64,000 nt of DNA from Spirilliplanes yamanashiensis (GCF_016863475.1 NZ_BOOY01000016.1:124001-188000); one strand, 5' to 3'; counted from the first letter of the stretch, positions 35,232 through 43,522 are shown. Numbers and translations: made by a program. Notes: generated by a model not told the origin, from the letters alone.

Positions 35232-35942
35232 ATGACCCTCCGAAGAAGACTGGCGGTGCTCGCCACCGCCCTGCTCACCGCTCCGTTCATCGTCGCCGTG
35301 CTGCCGGCCTCCCCCGCCAGCGCCCACGGCTGGATCACCAACCCGCCGAGCCGCCAGGACCAGTGCGCCACCCGCTCCGTCGCCGACTGCGGCAGCATCC
35401 AGTACGAGCCGCAGAGCGTCGAGGCGCCGAAGGGCTCGCGCAGCTGCAGCGGCGGCACCGGCTTCACCGTGCTCGACAACAACAACCACGGCTGGCGGGT
35501 CGCGTCGATCGGCAGCTCGGCGTCGTTCACGTGGCGCAACACGGCCATGCACCGCACGCTCAACTGGCAGTACTACGTGGACGGCAACCTGCACCAGACG
35601 TTCAGCGGCAACGCCGCCCAGCCGCCGCAGACCGTGACGCACAACGTCACCGGGCTGCCCGGCGGCCGGCACACCGTCCTCGGCGTCTGGAACATCTACG
35701 ACACCCCGATGGCGTTCTACGCCTGCGTCGACGTCAACGTCGGCGGTGGGGGCAGCCAGCCGCCGCCCCCGCCCCCGCCCCCGCCGGCCTGCGGGGCCGC
35801 GTGGAGCCCCTCGGCCGTCTACACCAACGGCATGACCGTCTCGCACCGCGGCCGCGCCTGGACCGCGCAGTGGTGGACGCAGGGCGAGGAGCCCGGCACC
35901 ACCGGCGAGTGGGGCGTCTGGCGCGACAAGGGCGCCTGCTGA
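35232..35942 (+). CDS. AA10 lytic polysaccharide monooxygenase with C-terminal chitin-binding module
   Basis: 236 residues. The signal peptide ends SPASA, exposing His32 as the mature N-terminus, first ligand of the copper histidine brace; the second ligand is His107 in NTAMHRTLNW, and the axial Phe162 is in MAFYACVDV. A Gly then poly-Pro linker (171-186) leads to a CBM5/12-like module (WSPSAVYTNGMTVSHRGRAW, WWTQGEEPG). It cleaves crystalline chitin or cellulose oxidatively outside the cell; the CBM5/12 suggests chitin. AAGGAG precedes the ATG. Its products could feed the sugar importers in this window. Confidence 0.92.
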   Translation: MTLRRRLAVLATALLTAPFIVAVLPASPASAHGWITNPPSRQDQCATRSVADCGSIQYEPQSVEAPKGSRSCSGGTGFTVLDNNNHGWRVASIGSSASFTWRNTAMHRTLNWQYYVDGNLHQTFSGNAAQPPQTVTHNVTGLPGGRHTVLGVWNIYDTPMAFYACVDVNVGGGGSQPPPPPPPPPACGAAWSPSAVYTNGMTVSHRGRAWTAQWWTQGEEPGTTGEWGVWRDKGAC

Positions 35943-36009
35943 CCAGCGACGGACACCGCCGTCCGGCCGGGGCGCTCCCCCCGGCCGGCCGGCGCCGAAC
36001 GGAGGCCGC

Positions 36010-36870
36010 ATGACGTTGAGGCCCCGGCCGGCCGCCGCGCTGCCGGCCGCCGTCCTGCTGCTGCTGGCCGGCTGCTCCGGCCCCGCCGCCGCCCCCGCGG
36101 CCCCACCGGCCCCGCCGCCCGCGGCACCGGCGGCCCCGTCGGCCGCGGGCCATCACCACCACGCCCCCGCCGCCTCCGCCGCCTCCGGCGCGCCCGGCGC
36201 GCCCGGCGGCGCGCTCGTCGTCCACGCCGCCGACCAGCTGCGCGCCACGCTGGCCGTGCTGCTCCCCCAGTTCGAGGAGGCCTACCCGGACACCGCCCTC
36301 GCCGTCGAGTACGGCGCCGGCGCCGAGCACGCCCGGCACATCCTCGACGGCGCCCCCGTCGACGTGTTCCTCTCCGCCGACGCGGCCGCCACCGCCCTGG
36401 TCACCGCCGGGCACGCCCGCGGCGAACCGGCCGTCGTCGCCCGCAACCCCATCGTCATCGCGGTGCCCCGCGACCCCGCCGGCCCCGTCGGCGGCGTCGC
36501 CGACCTGCCCGCCGTGCGGGTCGCGCTGTGCGCCGACACCACCCCGTGCGGCCGCACCGCCCGCTCCGCGCTCGCCGCCGCCCGGGTCGACGTGCGCCCG
36601 GCCGCCGTCGAGCCCGGCCCCGCCGAGGCCCTCGCCCGGGTGCGCACCGGCGCCGCCGACGCCGCGCTGGTGCACCGCACCGACATCGTGGCGGCCCGCG
36701 CCGACGTGCGCGCCGTCGACTTCGCCCAGGCCAACCGCATCGCCGACGAGTACACCGCCGTGCGCGTCCGCACCGGCGCGAACACCGCCGGCGCCGACGC
36801 CTTCGTGGCGTTCCTCGGCTCGTCGCTGGCCCGCCGCGTCCTCGCCGACGCCGGCCTGGCCCCCGCCTGA
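36010..36870 (+). CDS. modA: ModA-like molybdate-binding lipoprotein
   Basis: 286 residues. Lipobox LLAGC with Cys22, then a Pro/Ala-rich tether that includes HHHH at 48-51, then a family 2 binding domain: LVVHAADQLRATLAVLLPQF, VEYGAGAEHARHIL, VDVFLSADAAA, IVIAVPRDP and CADTTPCGRTA. The fold and motifs match ModA, which binds molybdate or tungstate. No modB or modC follows, so it is an orphan here. Unusual features are the tetra-histidine tether and a CADTTPC pair that may be disulphide-linked. A molybdenum enzyme gene lies 4 kb downstream. Confidence 0.8.
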   Translation: MTLRPRPAAALPAAVLLLLAGCSGPAAAPAAPPAPPPAAPAAPSAAGHHHHAPAASAASGAPGAPGGALVVHAADQLRATLAVLLPQFEEAYPDTALAVEYGAGAEHARHILDGAPVDVFLSADAAATALVTAGHARGEPAVVARNPIVIAVPRDPAGPVGGVADLPAVRVALCADTTPCGRTARSALAAARVDVRPAAVEPGPAEALARVRTGAADAALVHRTDIVAARADVRAVDFAQANRIADEYTAVRVRTGANTAGADAFVAFLGSSLARRVLADAGLAPA

Positions 36871-36883
36871 CGGGACCGAGGAC

Positions 36884-36903
36884 CCCCCGGCCCGGGCCGG
36901 GGG
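36884..36903. terminator. 20-bp GC palindrome behind modA
   Basis: CCCCCGGCCCGGGCCGGGGG is a perfect palindrome starting 14 nt after the modA stop. It has no loop or U-tract of its own; as RNA it would form a compact stem with a minimal loop and may terminate or stabilise the transcript. Confidence 0.5.
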
Positions 36904-36958
36904 ACCCTGCCCCGGGCCGCCGCCCCCGCGGCAGGCTGGTCGCGGGTCCCCAACCGGC

Positions 36959-36972
36959 GGGACCTTGGTCCC
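36959..36972. promoter_or_regulatory. DevR/DosR-like box
   Basis: GGGACCTTGGTCCC fits the core of the dormancy-regulator box (GGGACTWWAGTCCC) with symmetric T-to-C and A-to-G changes that keep it palindromic. It lies 85 nt upstream of the DoxX-like gene. No DevR homologue is in the window, so the role is inferred from the motif only. Confidence 0.45.
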
Positions 36973-37056
36973 GGTGCGCTCACGGCGCCGCGGGACCGGA
37001 CGACAGGCATCTCGACGGGCCCCACCGGGCGGCCCGCGGACGAGGGAGTGGGAACG

Positions 37057-38103
37057 ATGAGGGTTCAGCTGGGGCGCGCCGCCGCCGTCGCCGGGGCGGC
37101 CGCGGCCGTGCTGGCCGTGCCGAGTCCGGCGGCCGCGCACGAGAAGTGGTTCGTCGAGAACCCGGGCAGCTACCCCACCGACTGGGCGTTCCTGCTGCGC
37201 CCCGTCACCCTCGGGCTGGTCCTGGCCGTCGTCGCCGTCTCCGTGCTGTGGCGGTGGGCCGCCCTGCGCTGGACGAACGGCCCCGAACTGCCCCAGCTGT
37301 CCCCGCTCGGCCGGCTCGCCCCGTACGTGCCGCGGCTGCTCGCCGTGCACCTGGGCGTGTCGCTGCTCGCCGCCGCCGTCTCCGGCCACTTCCTCACCCA
37401 CGACCTGAGCGTGGACGGGCTGACCGGCGGCTCGGCGCTGCTGCTGCTCGAGGGCGCGCTCGGCATCTGGTTCATCACCGGGGTGCGGCTGCGCCCGGCC
37501 GCGATCGGCCTGGCCCTGGCCGGCCCGCTCGCGCTGCTGCTGACCGGCCCGGTCGGCCTGCTGTCGGCGCTCGACCTGCTCGGCGTCGCCGTGTTCCTCG
37601 CCTTCGTGCCGCCGTCGGACGCCGCGTTCGGCCGGGTGGAGCCGACCGCGGACGCGCTGCGCCGGGCGCTGCTCGGCCTGCGGCTCGGCGCGGGCGGCGC
37701 GCTCATCACCCTCGCGTTCGCCGAGAAGCTCGCCAACCCGGCCCTGGCCCGCGAGACGCTGCGCCTGTTCCCCCAGCTCGACGTGTTCGCCCTGGTCGGC
37801 ATCCAGGTGCCCGCCGACACGTTCGTCGCCGTGGCCGGGGCCACCGAGCTGCTGTTCGGCCTGCTGGTGATCTCCGGCGCGCTGCCGCAGGTGGCGGTGC
37901 TGGTCGCCGGCATCCCGTTCAACGCCACCCTGCTGCTGTTCGGCGGCACCGAGCTGCTGGGTCACCTGCCGGTGTACGGCATCTTCCTGACCCTGATCGT
38001 GTACGGCTCGAACCGGGGCACCGCCCCGCTGGTCCGGTGGCTGCCGCGGCCGCGCCGGGCGACCGCCGGTCCCCGGACGGCCGAACCGGCCCTGACCGCC
38101 TGA
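37057..38103 (+). CDS. DoxX-like polytopic membrane protein
   Basis: 348 residues with a cleavable-looking signal (ending PSPAAA) followed by HEKWFVENPG, then about eight hydrophobic helices. The second half resembles DoxX (FAEKLANPALARETLRLFPQ, VAVAGATELLFGLLVISGAL). Cleavage after Ala27 would give a mature N-terminal His28, a feature of copper-binding proteins; this is inference. The role is likely in membrane redox or thiosulfate/quinone chemistry. ATG 37057 follows GAGGGA; GTG 37048 is too close to that site. A perfect convergent terminator follows. Confidence 0.75.
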   Translation: MRVQLGRAAAVAGAAAAVLAVPSPAAAHEKWFVENPGSYPTDWAFLLRPVTLGLVLAVVAVSVLWRWAALRWTNGPELPQLSPLGRLAPYVPRLLAVHLGVSLLAAAVSGHFLTHDLSVDGLTGGSALLLLEGALGIWFITGVRLRPAAIGLALAGPLALLLTGPVGLLSALDLLGVAVFLAFVPPSDAAFGRVEPTADALRRALLGLRLGAGGALITLAFAEKLANPALARETLRLFPQLDVFALVGIQVPADTFVAVAGATELLFGLLVISGALPQVAVLVAGIPFNATLLLFGGTELLGHLPVYGIFLTLIVYGSNRGTAPLVRWLPRPRRATAGPRTAEPALTA

Positions 38104-38134
38104 CGGCGGCGGGCCGGTCCCGCACGGCACACCC

Positions 38135-38162
38135 GGAGGCCATCGCTCAGGCGATGGCCTCC
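38135..38162. terminator. Bidirectional hairpin terminator between convergent genes
   Basis: GGAGGCCATCGC (38135-38146) pairs perfectly over 12 bp with GCGATGGCCTCC (38151-38162) around the loop TCAG. The loop contains the stop codon of the minus-strand reductase gene, so its last codons are part of the stem. It also lies 31 nt behind the DoxX-like stop and can end both transcripts. Confidence 0.85.
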
Positions 38163-38794
38163 CGGCCGTCCACCACCGTGAACGCGCCCACCGCCGGGGC
38201 GTCGCCGGACCGTCGCAGGGTCAGCGAGACCACCCCGGCGCCGCCGGGCAGCACCGCCGACTCGGTGATCCGGTACGACGCGGGCGCGGCGCCGTCGAAC
38301 AGCCGCTTGCCGGCACCCACCACCACCGGGAACTGGATCAGCCGGTAGACGTCGACCAGGCCGGCGTCGTGCAGCGACCGGGCCAGCCGCCAGCTGCCGT
38401 GCACCTGCAGCTCGCCCCCGGGCTGCTCCTTGAGCCGGCGCACCTGCTCGACTACGTCGCCGCGCAGCACGATGGTGTTGCCCCAGGCGGCGTCGGCGTC
38501 GGCGAGGGTGGTGCTGGCGACGTACTTGCGGCCGCCGTTCAGCGCGGTGGCGACCGGGTTGTCCGGGTCGGTGACCTGCGGCCAGTAGCCGCGCATCAGC
38601 TCGAACGTCGTGCGGCCCAGCAGGACGGCGTCCGCCCGGGCGAACCAGCCGTCGACCGGGTCGAGCTGGCCCTCCGAGCTGTGCGGGACGAGCCAGCCGC
38701 CCCGGTCGAAGCCGCCGCTGGTGTCCTCGTCAGGGCTGCCCGGGCCCTGCATGACGCCGTCCAGGCTGACGAAGGTGTTGACGCTGAGTTCCAT
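38147..38794 (-). CDS. Dihydrofolate-reductase-like (RibD C-terminal) reductase
   Basis: 215 residues of the RibD_C/YwjB type: N-terminal VNTFVSLDGVMQGPG, NADPH segment ADAVLLGRTTFELMRGYWP, STTL and the C-terminal LIQFPVVVGAGKRLFDG. This family is widespread in actinobacteria, substrate usually unknown; true folate reduction is unlikely. ATG 38794 follows GAGGAG at 7 nt. The 3' end lies inside the convergent terminator. Confidence 0.88.
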   Translation of the reverse strand: MELSVNTFVSLDGVMQGPGSPDEDTSGGFDRGGWLVPHSSEGQLDPVDGWFARADAVLLGRTTFELMRGYWPQVTDPDNPVATALNGGRKYVASTTLADADAAWGNTIVLRGDVVEQVRRLKEQPGGELQVHGSWRLARSLHDAGLVDVYRLIQFPVVVGAGKRLFDGAAPASYRITESAVLPGGAGVVSLTLRRSGDAPAVGAFTVVDGREAIA

Positions 38795-38891
38795 GACCTG
38801 ACTCCTCGGTGCCGCCGGTGCGTTTCTCGACGGGTCCCACCCTGCCCGGACGCGCTTACGGTCCGCTTCAGGTCCGCTTGCGGCAGCCGGC

Positions 38892-39911
38892 TCAGCCGGG
38901 CGCGGCCGGGAGCCGGACGACGAAGCGGCAGCCGCCGTGGGTGTTCTGGGCGTGCACCCGGCCGCCGTGCGCCTCGACCAGCCCGCGCACGATCGCCAGG
39001 CCCAGGCCGCCGCCGGGGGCGCCGGCGCGCTGCGGGGTGCGGGCCCGCTCGCCGCGGAAAGCGACGTCGAAGACGCGCGGCAGGTCGGCCTCGGGGATGC
39101 CGCCGCACGAGTCGGAGACGGCGAGCCAGGCGTCGTCGTGGTCCACCCCGGCGGCGATCTGCACGGTGCCGTCGGCCGGGGTGTAGCGCACGGCGTTGAC
39201 CAGCAGGTTCGCCACCACCCGGGTCAGTTCCGGCTCGCTGCCGGCGACCACCGGCCAGCCCGACTCGGGGGCCAGGACGCGCACGCCGCGCCCGGCGGCG
39301 AGCGGGGCGGTCGTGGCGACGGCGGCGGACACCACGTCGCCGAGCGGGACGGTGGACACGGCGAGCCGCAGCGCGCCCGCGTTGATCCGGGACAGCTCGA
39401 ACAGGTCGTCGACCAGCCGGCTCATCCGGTCGGTCTCGATGCGCATCCGGCGGTGGTAGTCGGCCACCGTCTGCGGGTCGCGGACGACGTCGTCCTCCAG
39501 CGCCTCGGCCATCGCGCGCAGCCCGGCCAGCGGGGTGCGCAGGTCGTGCGACACCCAGGCGACCAGGTCGCGGCGGCCCGCCTCGAGGCGGCGTTCGGTG
39601 GCCCGGCCCTCGGCCGCCCACATCGCCGCGGCGGCCAGCCGGCGGCCGAAGACGGCGCCGACGCCCAGGCTGACGACGGCGGCGGCGGCCACGGTCAGCA
39701 GCACCACCTGCAGGTCGTGCGGGGACAGGAACATGGCCCAGGCGACGGTGACGACGCCCGCGACGACGGCGACGACGGTCACCGCGAGCAGCACGCACAC
39801 GTGCACGGCGACGGAGCGGCGGCGCAGCAGCCGCAGCGCGACCGCGCCCGCGCCGCCGACGGCCGCGCCCGCGGCCAGCGCGTACAGGGCGATCAGGAGC
39901 AGGTCGGTCAC
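38892..39911 (-). CDS. Sensor histidine kinase
   Basis: 339 residues: two or three N-terminal helices, short HAMP-like stretch, HisKA box AWVSHDLRTPLAGL with phospho-acceptor His122, and ATPase boxes VVANLLVNAVRYTP (N), LAVSDSCGGIPEADL (G1) and GGLGLAIVRGLVEAHGG (G2). The extracellular part is only a few residues, so the signal is probably sensed in the membrane. GTG 39911 overlaps the response-regulator stop as GTGA. Confidence 0.92.
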   Translation of the reverse strand: MTDLLLIALYALAAGAAVGGAGAVALRLLRRRSVAVHVCVLLAVTVVAVVAGVVTVAWAMFLSPHDLQVVLLTVAAAAVVSLGVGAVFGRRLAAAAMWAAEGRATERRLEAGRRDLVAWVSHDLRTPLAGLRAMAEALEDDVVRDPQTVADYHRRMRIETDRMSRLVDDLFELSRINAGALRLAVSTVPLGDVVSAAVATTAPLAAGRGVRVLAPESGWPVVAGSEPELTRVVANLLVNAVRYTPADGTVQIAAGVDHDDAWLAVSDSCGGIPEADLPRVFDVAFRGERARTPQRAGAPGGGLGLAIVRGLVEAHGGRVHAQNTHGGCRFVVRLPAAPG

Positions 39912-40600
39912 GGGCCGGCCGGTTCGTAGCGGTAGCCGACGCCCCACGCGGTGAGGATGCGCCGCGGCGCGGCCGGGTCGGCCTCGATCTTCTCCCGCAG
40001 CCGCCGCACGTGGACGGTGACCGTGGACTGGTCGCCGAACTGCCACCCCCACACCCGGTCCAGCAGGTCGGCCCGCGACCAGGCCCGGGCCGGGTGGCGC
40101 ATCAGGAACACCAGCAGGTCGAACTCGCGGACGGTGAGCGCCAGCGGCGCCCCGCCCAACCGCACGACCCGCCGCCCCGTGTCGGCCACCAGGTCGCCGT
40201 CGGCGAGCACCACGGGCTCCGCCGCCGGGGCGGGCGCCGCCCGGCGCAGCACCGACCGGATCCGCAGCACCAGCTCGCGCGGCGAGAACGGCTTCGTCAC
40301 GTAGTCGTCCGCGCCCACCTCCAGGCCGGCCACCCGGTCGGCCTCCTCGCCGAGCGCGGTCAGCATCACCACGGGCAGGTCCGGCAGGGTGCGGCGCAGC
40401 CGGCGGCACACGTCCAGGCCGTCGATGCCGGGCATCATCAGGTCGAGCACGACCAGGTCCGGCACCTGTTCCGCCACGGCGGCCAGCGCGTCCGGTCCGT
40501 CGAACGCCAGCCGCACCCGGCAGCCGTCCTGCTCCAGGTAGCGGCGGACGACGTCGCTGACGGTCGGGTCGTCGTCGACGACGAGCACGTGGTGGGGCAC
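39908..40600 (-). CDS. OmpR-family response regulator
   Basis: 230 residues: receiver domain with acceptor Asp53 in VVLDLMMPG and Lys in VTKPFSPREL, then an OmpR winged helix (LTVREFDLLVFLMRHPARAW, VTVHVRRLREKIEAD, WGVGYRYE). Partner of the coupled histidine kinase. GTG 40600 has TAACGT 6 nt upstream (minus strand, 40607-40612), so a leaderless transcript is likely; that -10 overlaps the stop of the upstream membrane-protein gene. It may regulate the adjoining glycosyltransferase/oxidoreductase cassette. Confidence 0.92.
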   Translation of the reverse strand: MPHHVLVVDDDPTVSDVVRRYLEQDGCRVRLAFDGPDALAAVAEQVPDLVVLDLMMPGIDGLDVCRRLRRTLPDLPVVMLTALGEEADRVAGLEVGADDYVTKPFSPRELVLRIRSVLRRAAPAPAAEPVVLADGDLVADTGRRVVRLGGAPLALTVREFDLLVFLMRHPARAWSRADLLDRVWGWQFGDQSTVTVHVRRLREKIEADPAAPRRILTAWGVGYRYEPAGP

Positions 40601-40609
40601 CCCCGCACG

Positions 40610-41005
40610 TTACCCACCGGCGGCGGCCGCGCGTCTTTCGAGATGCTTACGGATGGCGCGGACGGCGATCGCGGCCGCCGCGGCGGCCCACACCACGGCG
40701 AGGACGACCAGCAGGCGGGTCAGGGGCAGGCCGCCGGCGCCCAGCCGCAGCGGCACCGCGACGACGGTGACGACCGCGGAGCACAGCGCCGCCACCCGCA
40801 CCGGGGTGCGGTGGTCCGGCGGCACCCACCGGGTGATGAGCGCCCCGGCGCCGATCGCGGCGGGCATCACCGCCGCGTCGTGCGCCACGAGCACGGCCAC
40901 CAGGAACACCAGCACCCCGCCCGGCGACAGGTCCGGGTCCCCGGCGGCGCCCGCGATCGCGTACCCCGTCACCAGCACGCCGGCGACGATCAGCGCGCGC
41001 CTCAC
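40610..41005 (-). CDS. Small membrane protein, unknown
   Basis: 131 residues with about four hydrophobic segments (RRALIVAGVLVTGYAIAG, VLVFLVAVLVAHDAAVMP, then ALCSAVVTVVAVPLRLG and LLVVLAVVWAAAAAAIAV). GTG 41005 overlaps the oxidoreductase stop as GTGA, making it the last gene of the five-gene cassette. No family recognised. It may help assemble or anchor the preceding oxidoreductase. Confidence 0.75.
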   Translation of the reverse strand: MRRALIVAGVLVTGYAIAGAAGDPDLSPGGVLVFLVAVLVAHDAAVMPAAIGAGALITRWVPPDHRTPVRVAALCSAVVTVVAVPLRLGAGGLPLTRLLVVLAVVWAAAAAAIAVRAIRKHLERRAAAAGG

Positions 41006-42222
41006 GACCCGCCCCGCACGGTGAGCCGGGCCAGCCACTTGGTCTGCAGCACGCCGGGGCGGTTCGGGGCGATGAGCCGGGCCGGGTACCCGTGGTCGGG
41101 GTGCAGCACCCCGCCGTTGACGCGCAGCGCGACCAGGGTGAGCGGGTCGCCGACGTGCTGCGGCGGCACCGTCGAGGCGCGGTAGCGGCCGCGCGCCTGC
41201 AGCGACTCCGCGTCGACCGTCGCGGTGGCGGGGTCCGCGCCCACGAGGGCGACGAGGTCGCGCAGGCGCACGCCGGTCCAGTCGGCGGTCGCGCTCCAGC
41301 CCTCCACGCAGGCGATCGGCAGCCGCACGGTGTGCTGCGGCAGGCCCGCCAGGTCGGCCAGGCCGAGCGTCACCGAGCCGCCGGGGCCCGCGACGACCAG
41401 CCGGTGGTCCGGGCCGGCCCGGACGCCGGCCTGCGCGGCGGTTCGGTTCACCGGCAGGCCCTGGGGCCCGTCGCGGGGCCGCCGCGGCGCCAGCACCGAC
41501 AGGTCCTGCAGCGGCGCGACGGTCTGCCCGACCGTGGCGGCGGTGACCACCCCGGCGCCGATCCCGACGGCCGTGAACAGGCCGCGGCGGCTCAGCCCGC
41601 CCGGGCGGGTGCGGGGGCCGGGGTCGGCCCGGCGTGCCACCGGCAGCTTGACGCCGACGTGCACCAGCAGGGCGCCGACCGCCAGCCACGCCACCCAGTA
41701 GTGCCCGGCGGTGAAGAAGAACGGCATCGGCGCGTACCAGCGGGCGACGTTGAACACGCCGCTGACGACCTGGAACAGGGCGGCGGCCACCAGGGCGGCG
41801 ACGGCGAGCCGCTCGGCGGCGTGGGCGATCGAGCGGGCGGGCGGCCACGCGTACAGGCGCGGCGTCACCGCCCACAGCTTCGCCCCGAGCAGCGGGATGG
41901 TGGCCAGCCCCGTCGCCACGTGCAGGCCCTGGGTGAACCGGTACAGCCCGGCGGGGCGCGACGGCCACCAGAACCAGGCCGGCGGGTGCTGGACGAGGTG
42001 GCTGATCAGCCCGGTCACGAAGCAGATCCCGAACGCCACGGCCAGGGCGGCGCCGAGCAGCCCGGCCAGCCGGGGCGAGCGCAGCGGCGACGGGAACGCG
42101 CCGGGGCGCAGCGGGCCGCGGCGCAGGGCATCCGGCGGGGCAGGCAGCGGCCGGTGCAGCAGGGCCCGCGCCCGGCGCCGGCGGCGCCACCGGGTCAGGC
42201 CGGGGTCAGCGTCGCGAACCAC
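41002..42222 (-). CDS. Cytochrome-b561-like membrane domain fused to a molybdopterin oxidoreductase
   Basis: 406 residues. The N-terminal 195 contain four membrane helices with histidines suited to b-type haem (His75, His101, His174, His188). Then LSRRGLF (about 210-216), a twin-arginine-like motif, precedes a fifth helix and a sulfite-oxidase/YedY-type Moco domain with the Mo-ligating Cys305 in LPIACVEGW and HPDHGYPARLIAPNRPG near the end. Electrons probably pass between membrane and an extracytoplasmic Moco centre. GTG 42222 has GGAGG at 7 nt, which fixes the start 28 nt inside the methyltransferase gene. The substrate is unknown. Confidence 0.82.
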   Translation of the reverse strand: MVRDADPGLTRWRRRRRARALLHRPLPAPPDALRRGPLRPGAFPSPLRSPRLAGLLGAALAVAFGICFVTGLISHLVQHPPAWFWWPSRPAGLYRFTQGLHVATGLATIPLLGAKLWAVTPRLYAWPPARSIAHAAERLAVAALVAAALFQVVSGVFNVARWYAPMPFFFTAGHYWVAWLAVGALLVHVGVKLPVARRADPGPRTRPGGLSRRGLFTAVGIGAGVVTAATVGQTVAPLQDLSVLAPRRPRDGPQGLPVNRTAAQAGVRAGPDHRLVVAGPGGSVTLGLADLAGLPQHTVRLPIACVEGWSATADWTGVRLRDLVALVGADPATATVDAESLQARGRYRASTVPPQHVGDPLTLVALRVNGGVLHPDHGYPARLIAPNRPGVLQTKWLARLTVRGGS

Positions 42223-42860
42223 CGGTCCGCCTCCGTTCCGATGGTGAGCACCCGCAGCCCGGCTGCGGCGGCGAGGGCGGGCAGGTCGGGCACGGCGACG
42301 GCCGCCCACGGGAACGTCTCCTCCCGGTCCGTGCCGGCCGCGCGCAGGCCGGCCGTCCCCGACCAGGTGCGCTCCCCCGGCGCGGCGAGCTCGGCGTGCA
42401 GGCGCCCGTCCGGGGCCAGCAGGTCCCGGCAGCGGCGCAGCAGCCGGGCCGGGTCGCCGCCGATGCCGATGTTGCCGTCGGCGAGCAGCACGTGGCGCCA
42501 CCGGCCGTGGCCGGGCAGCGGCGCGAAGACGTCGCGCAGCAGGGCGGCCGCGCCGCGCCGGCGGGCCAGCCGCACCGCGGCGGCGCTGACGTCGACGCCG
42601 AGCGCCGGCCGGCCCCGGCGGGTCAGGGCGGCGGTGAGCCGGCCGGGCCCGCACCCGACGTCCAGGGTGGGCCCGCCGCAGCCGGTCAGCAGCAGCCGGT
42701 CGCCGGGCAGCGCCGCCCGGCACCACGCGGCCGGGTCGAGGAGGTGCTCGCCGCCCCGGTCGTCGCGCAGCACCAGCGGCGCGGGGCGGCCGGCGGCGGC
42801 CCGGCGCAGCGCCGCCTCGTAGACGGCCAGCACGGGCCGGTCGAGCAGCGCCCCGCTCAC
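42195..42860 (-). CDS. Class I SAM-dependent methyltransferase
   Basis: 221 residues. Motif I TLDVGCGPGRLTAALTRRG, acidic end of strand 2 in ALGVDVSAAAV, and strand 4 HVLLADGNIGIGGDP. The N-terminal portion (LAVYEAALRRAAAGRPAPLV, then HLLDPAAWCRAALPGD) is characteristic of methyltransferases in this kind of glycosyltransferase cassette. GTG 42860 overlaps the DUF2064 stop as GTGA. The target is presumably a sugar- or lipid-linked product of the neighbouring transferases. Confidence 0.82.
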   Translation of the reverse strand: MSGALLDRPVLAVYEAALRRAAAGRPAPLVLRDDRGGEHLLDPAAWCRAALPGDRLLLTGCGGPTLDVGCGPGRLTAALTRRGRPALGVDVSAAAVRLARRRGAAALLRDVFAPLPGHGRWRHVLLADGNIGIGGDPARLLRRCRDLLAPDGRLHAELAAPGERTWSGTAGLRAAGTDREETFPWAAVAVPDLPALAAAAGLRVLTIGTEADRWFATLTPA

Positions 42861-43522
42861 CGCGCCACCCCGGCGGCCGTGGGGACGGCGGTGGGGACGA
42901 CTGTGGCGGCGACGCGGGCCAGGGCCGCCGGGAAACGGCTGCCCGGCGCGCAGAGCGGCGCCACCGCGAGGGCGTCGGCGATCGTGTCGACGTCGCGCAG
43001 CCGGGGCAGCAGAGCGACCCGCAGGCCGAGGGCGCGCAGCGCCGCCAGGGTGCGGGCGCCGGTCCACGCGGTGGACGTCGGCACGGTGCGCAGGACGTCC
43101 GCGTGGGCGGTCTCGCGCAGCCCGAGCGCCCACCAGCCGCCGTCGTCCGCCGGGCCGAGCACCGCGTCGGCGTGCCCGAGGGCGGCCGCCGCGACGTCCA
43201 GCAGGGTCGCGGTCAGCTGCGGGGTGTCCATCCCGACCAGCACCACCGGACCTTCCGGCCCGCCGGTGTACGCGGCGGCGAGCCGCTCGCCGAGGCTGCC
43301 GGCGCACTGCGGCCGGACGGCCCACCCGGGCGGGGCGGGGTGGGATCCGTCGACGACCAGGGTGCGGGTGCGCGCCCCGCAGGCCGTCCCGGCGGCCAGC
43401 GTGTCGTCCAGCGCGGCGGCGGCCATGGCGGCGGCCTGCGCGGGGGTGCACGGCGGGCACAGCCGCGTCTTCACCCGCCCGGCGACGGGCGCCTTGGCGA
43501 GCACCAGCAGGTGGGCGCTCAC
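42857..43522 (-). CDS. DUF2064 / TIGR04282-type nucleotidyl- or glycosyltransferase
   Basis: 221 residues of the CofC-like GT-A fold: N-terminal LLVLAKAPVAGRVKTRLCPP, catalytic GMDTPQLT in place of GTDxPxL, and GPADDGGWWALGL. These proteins travel with a GT2 enzyme in cassettes annotated as rSAM/selenodomain-associated or arsenosugar biosynthesis; no radical SAM gene is here. GTG 43522 overlaps the GT2 stop as GTGA. Confidence 0.82.
   Translation of the reverse strand: MSAHLLVLAKAPVAGRVKTRLCPPCTPAQAAAMAAAALDDTLAAGTACGARTRTLVVDGSHPAPPGWAVRPQCAGSLGERLAAAYTGGPEGPVVLVGMDTPQLTATLLDVAAAALGHADAVLGPADDGGWWALGLRETAHADVLRTVPTSTAWTGARTLAALRALGLRVALLPRLRDVDTIADALAVAPLCAPGSRFPAALARVAATVVPTAVPTAAGVAR

Noticed and set aside
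35721-36001. Proline tract and GC-rich stretch at the end of the LPMO considered as a frameshift site
   Set aside because: The frame continues cleanly into a CBM5/12 module, so the C-run is an ordinary poly-Pro linker.
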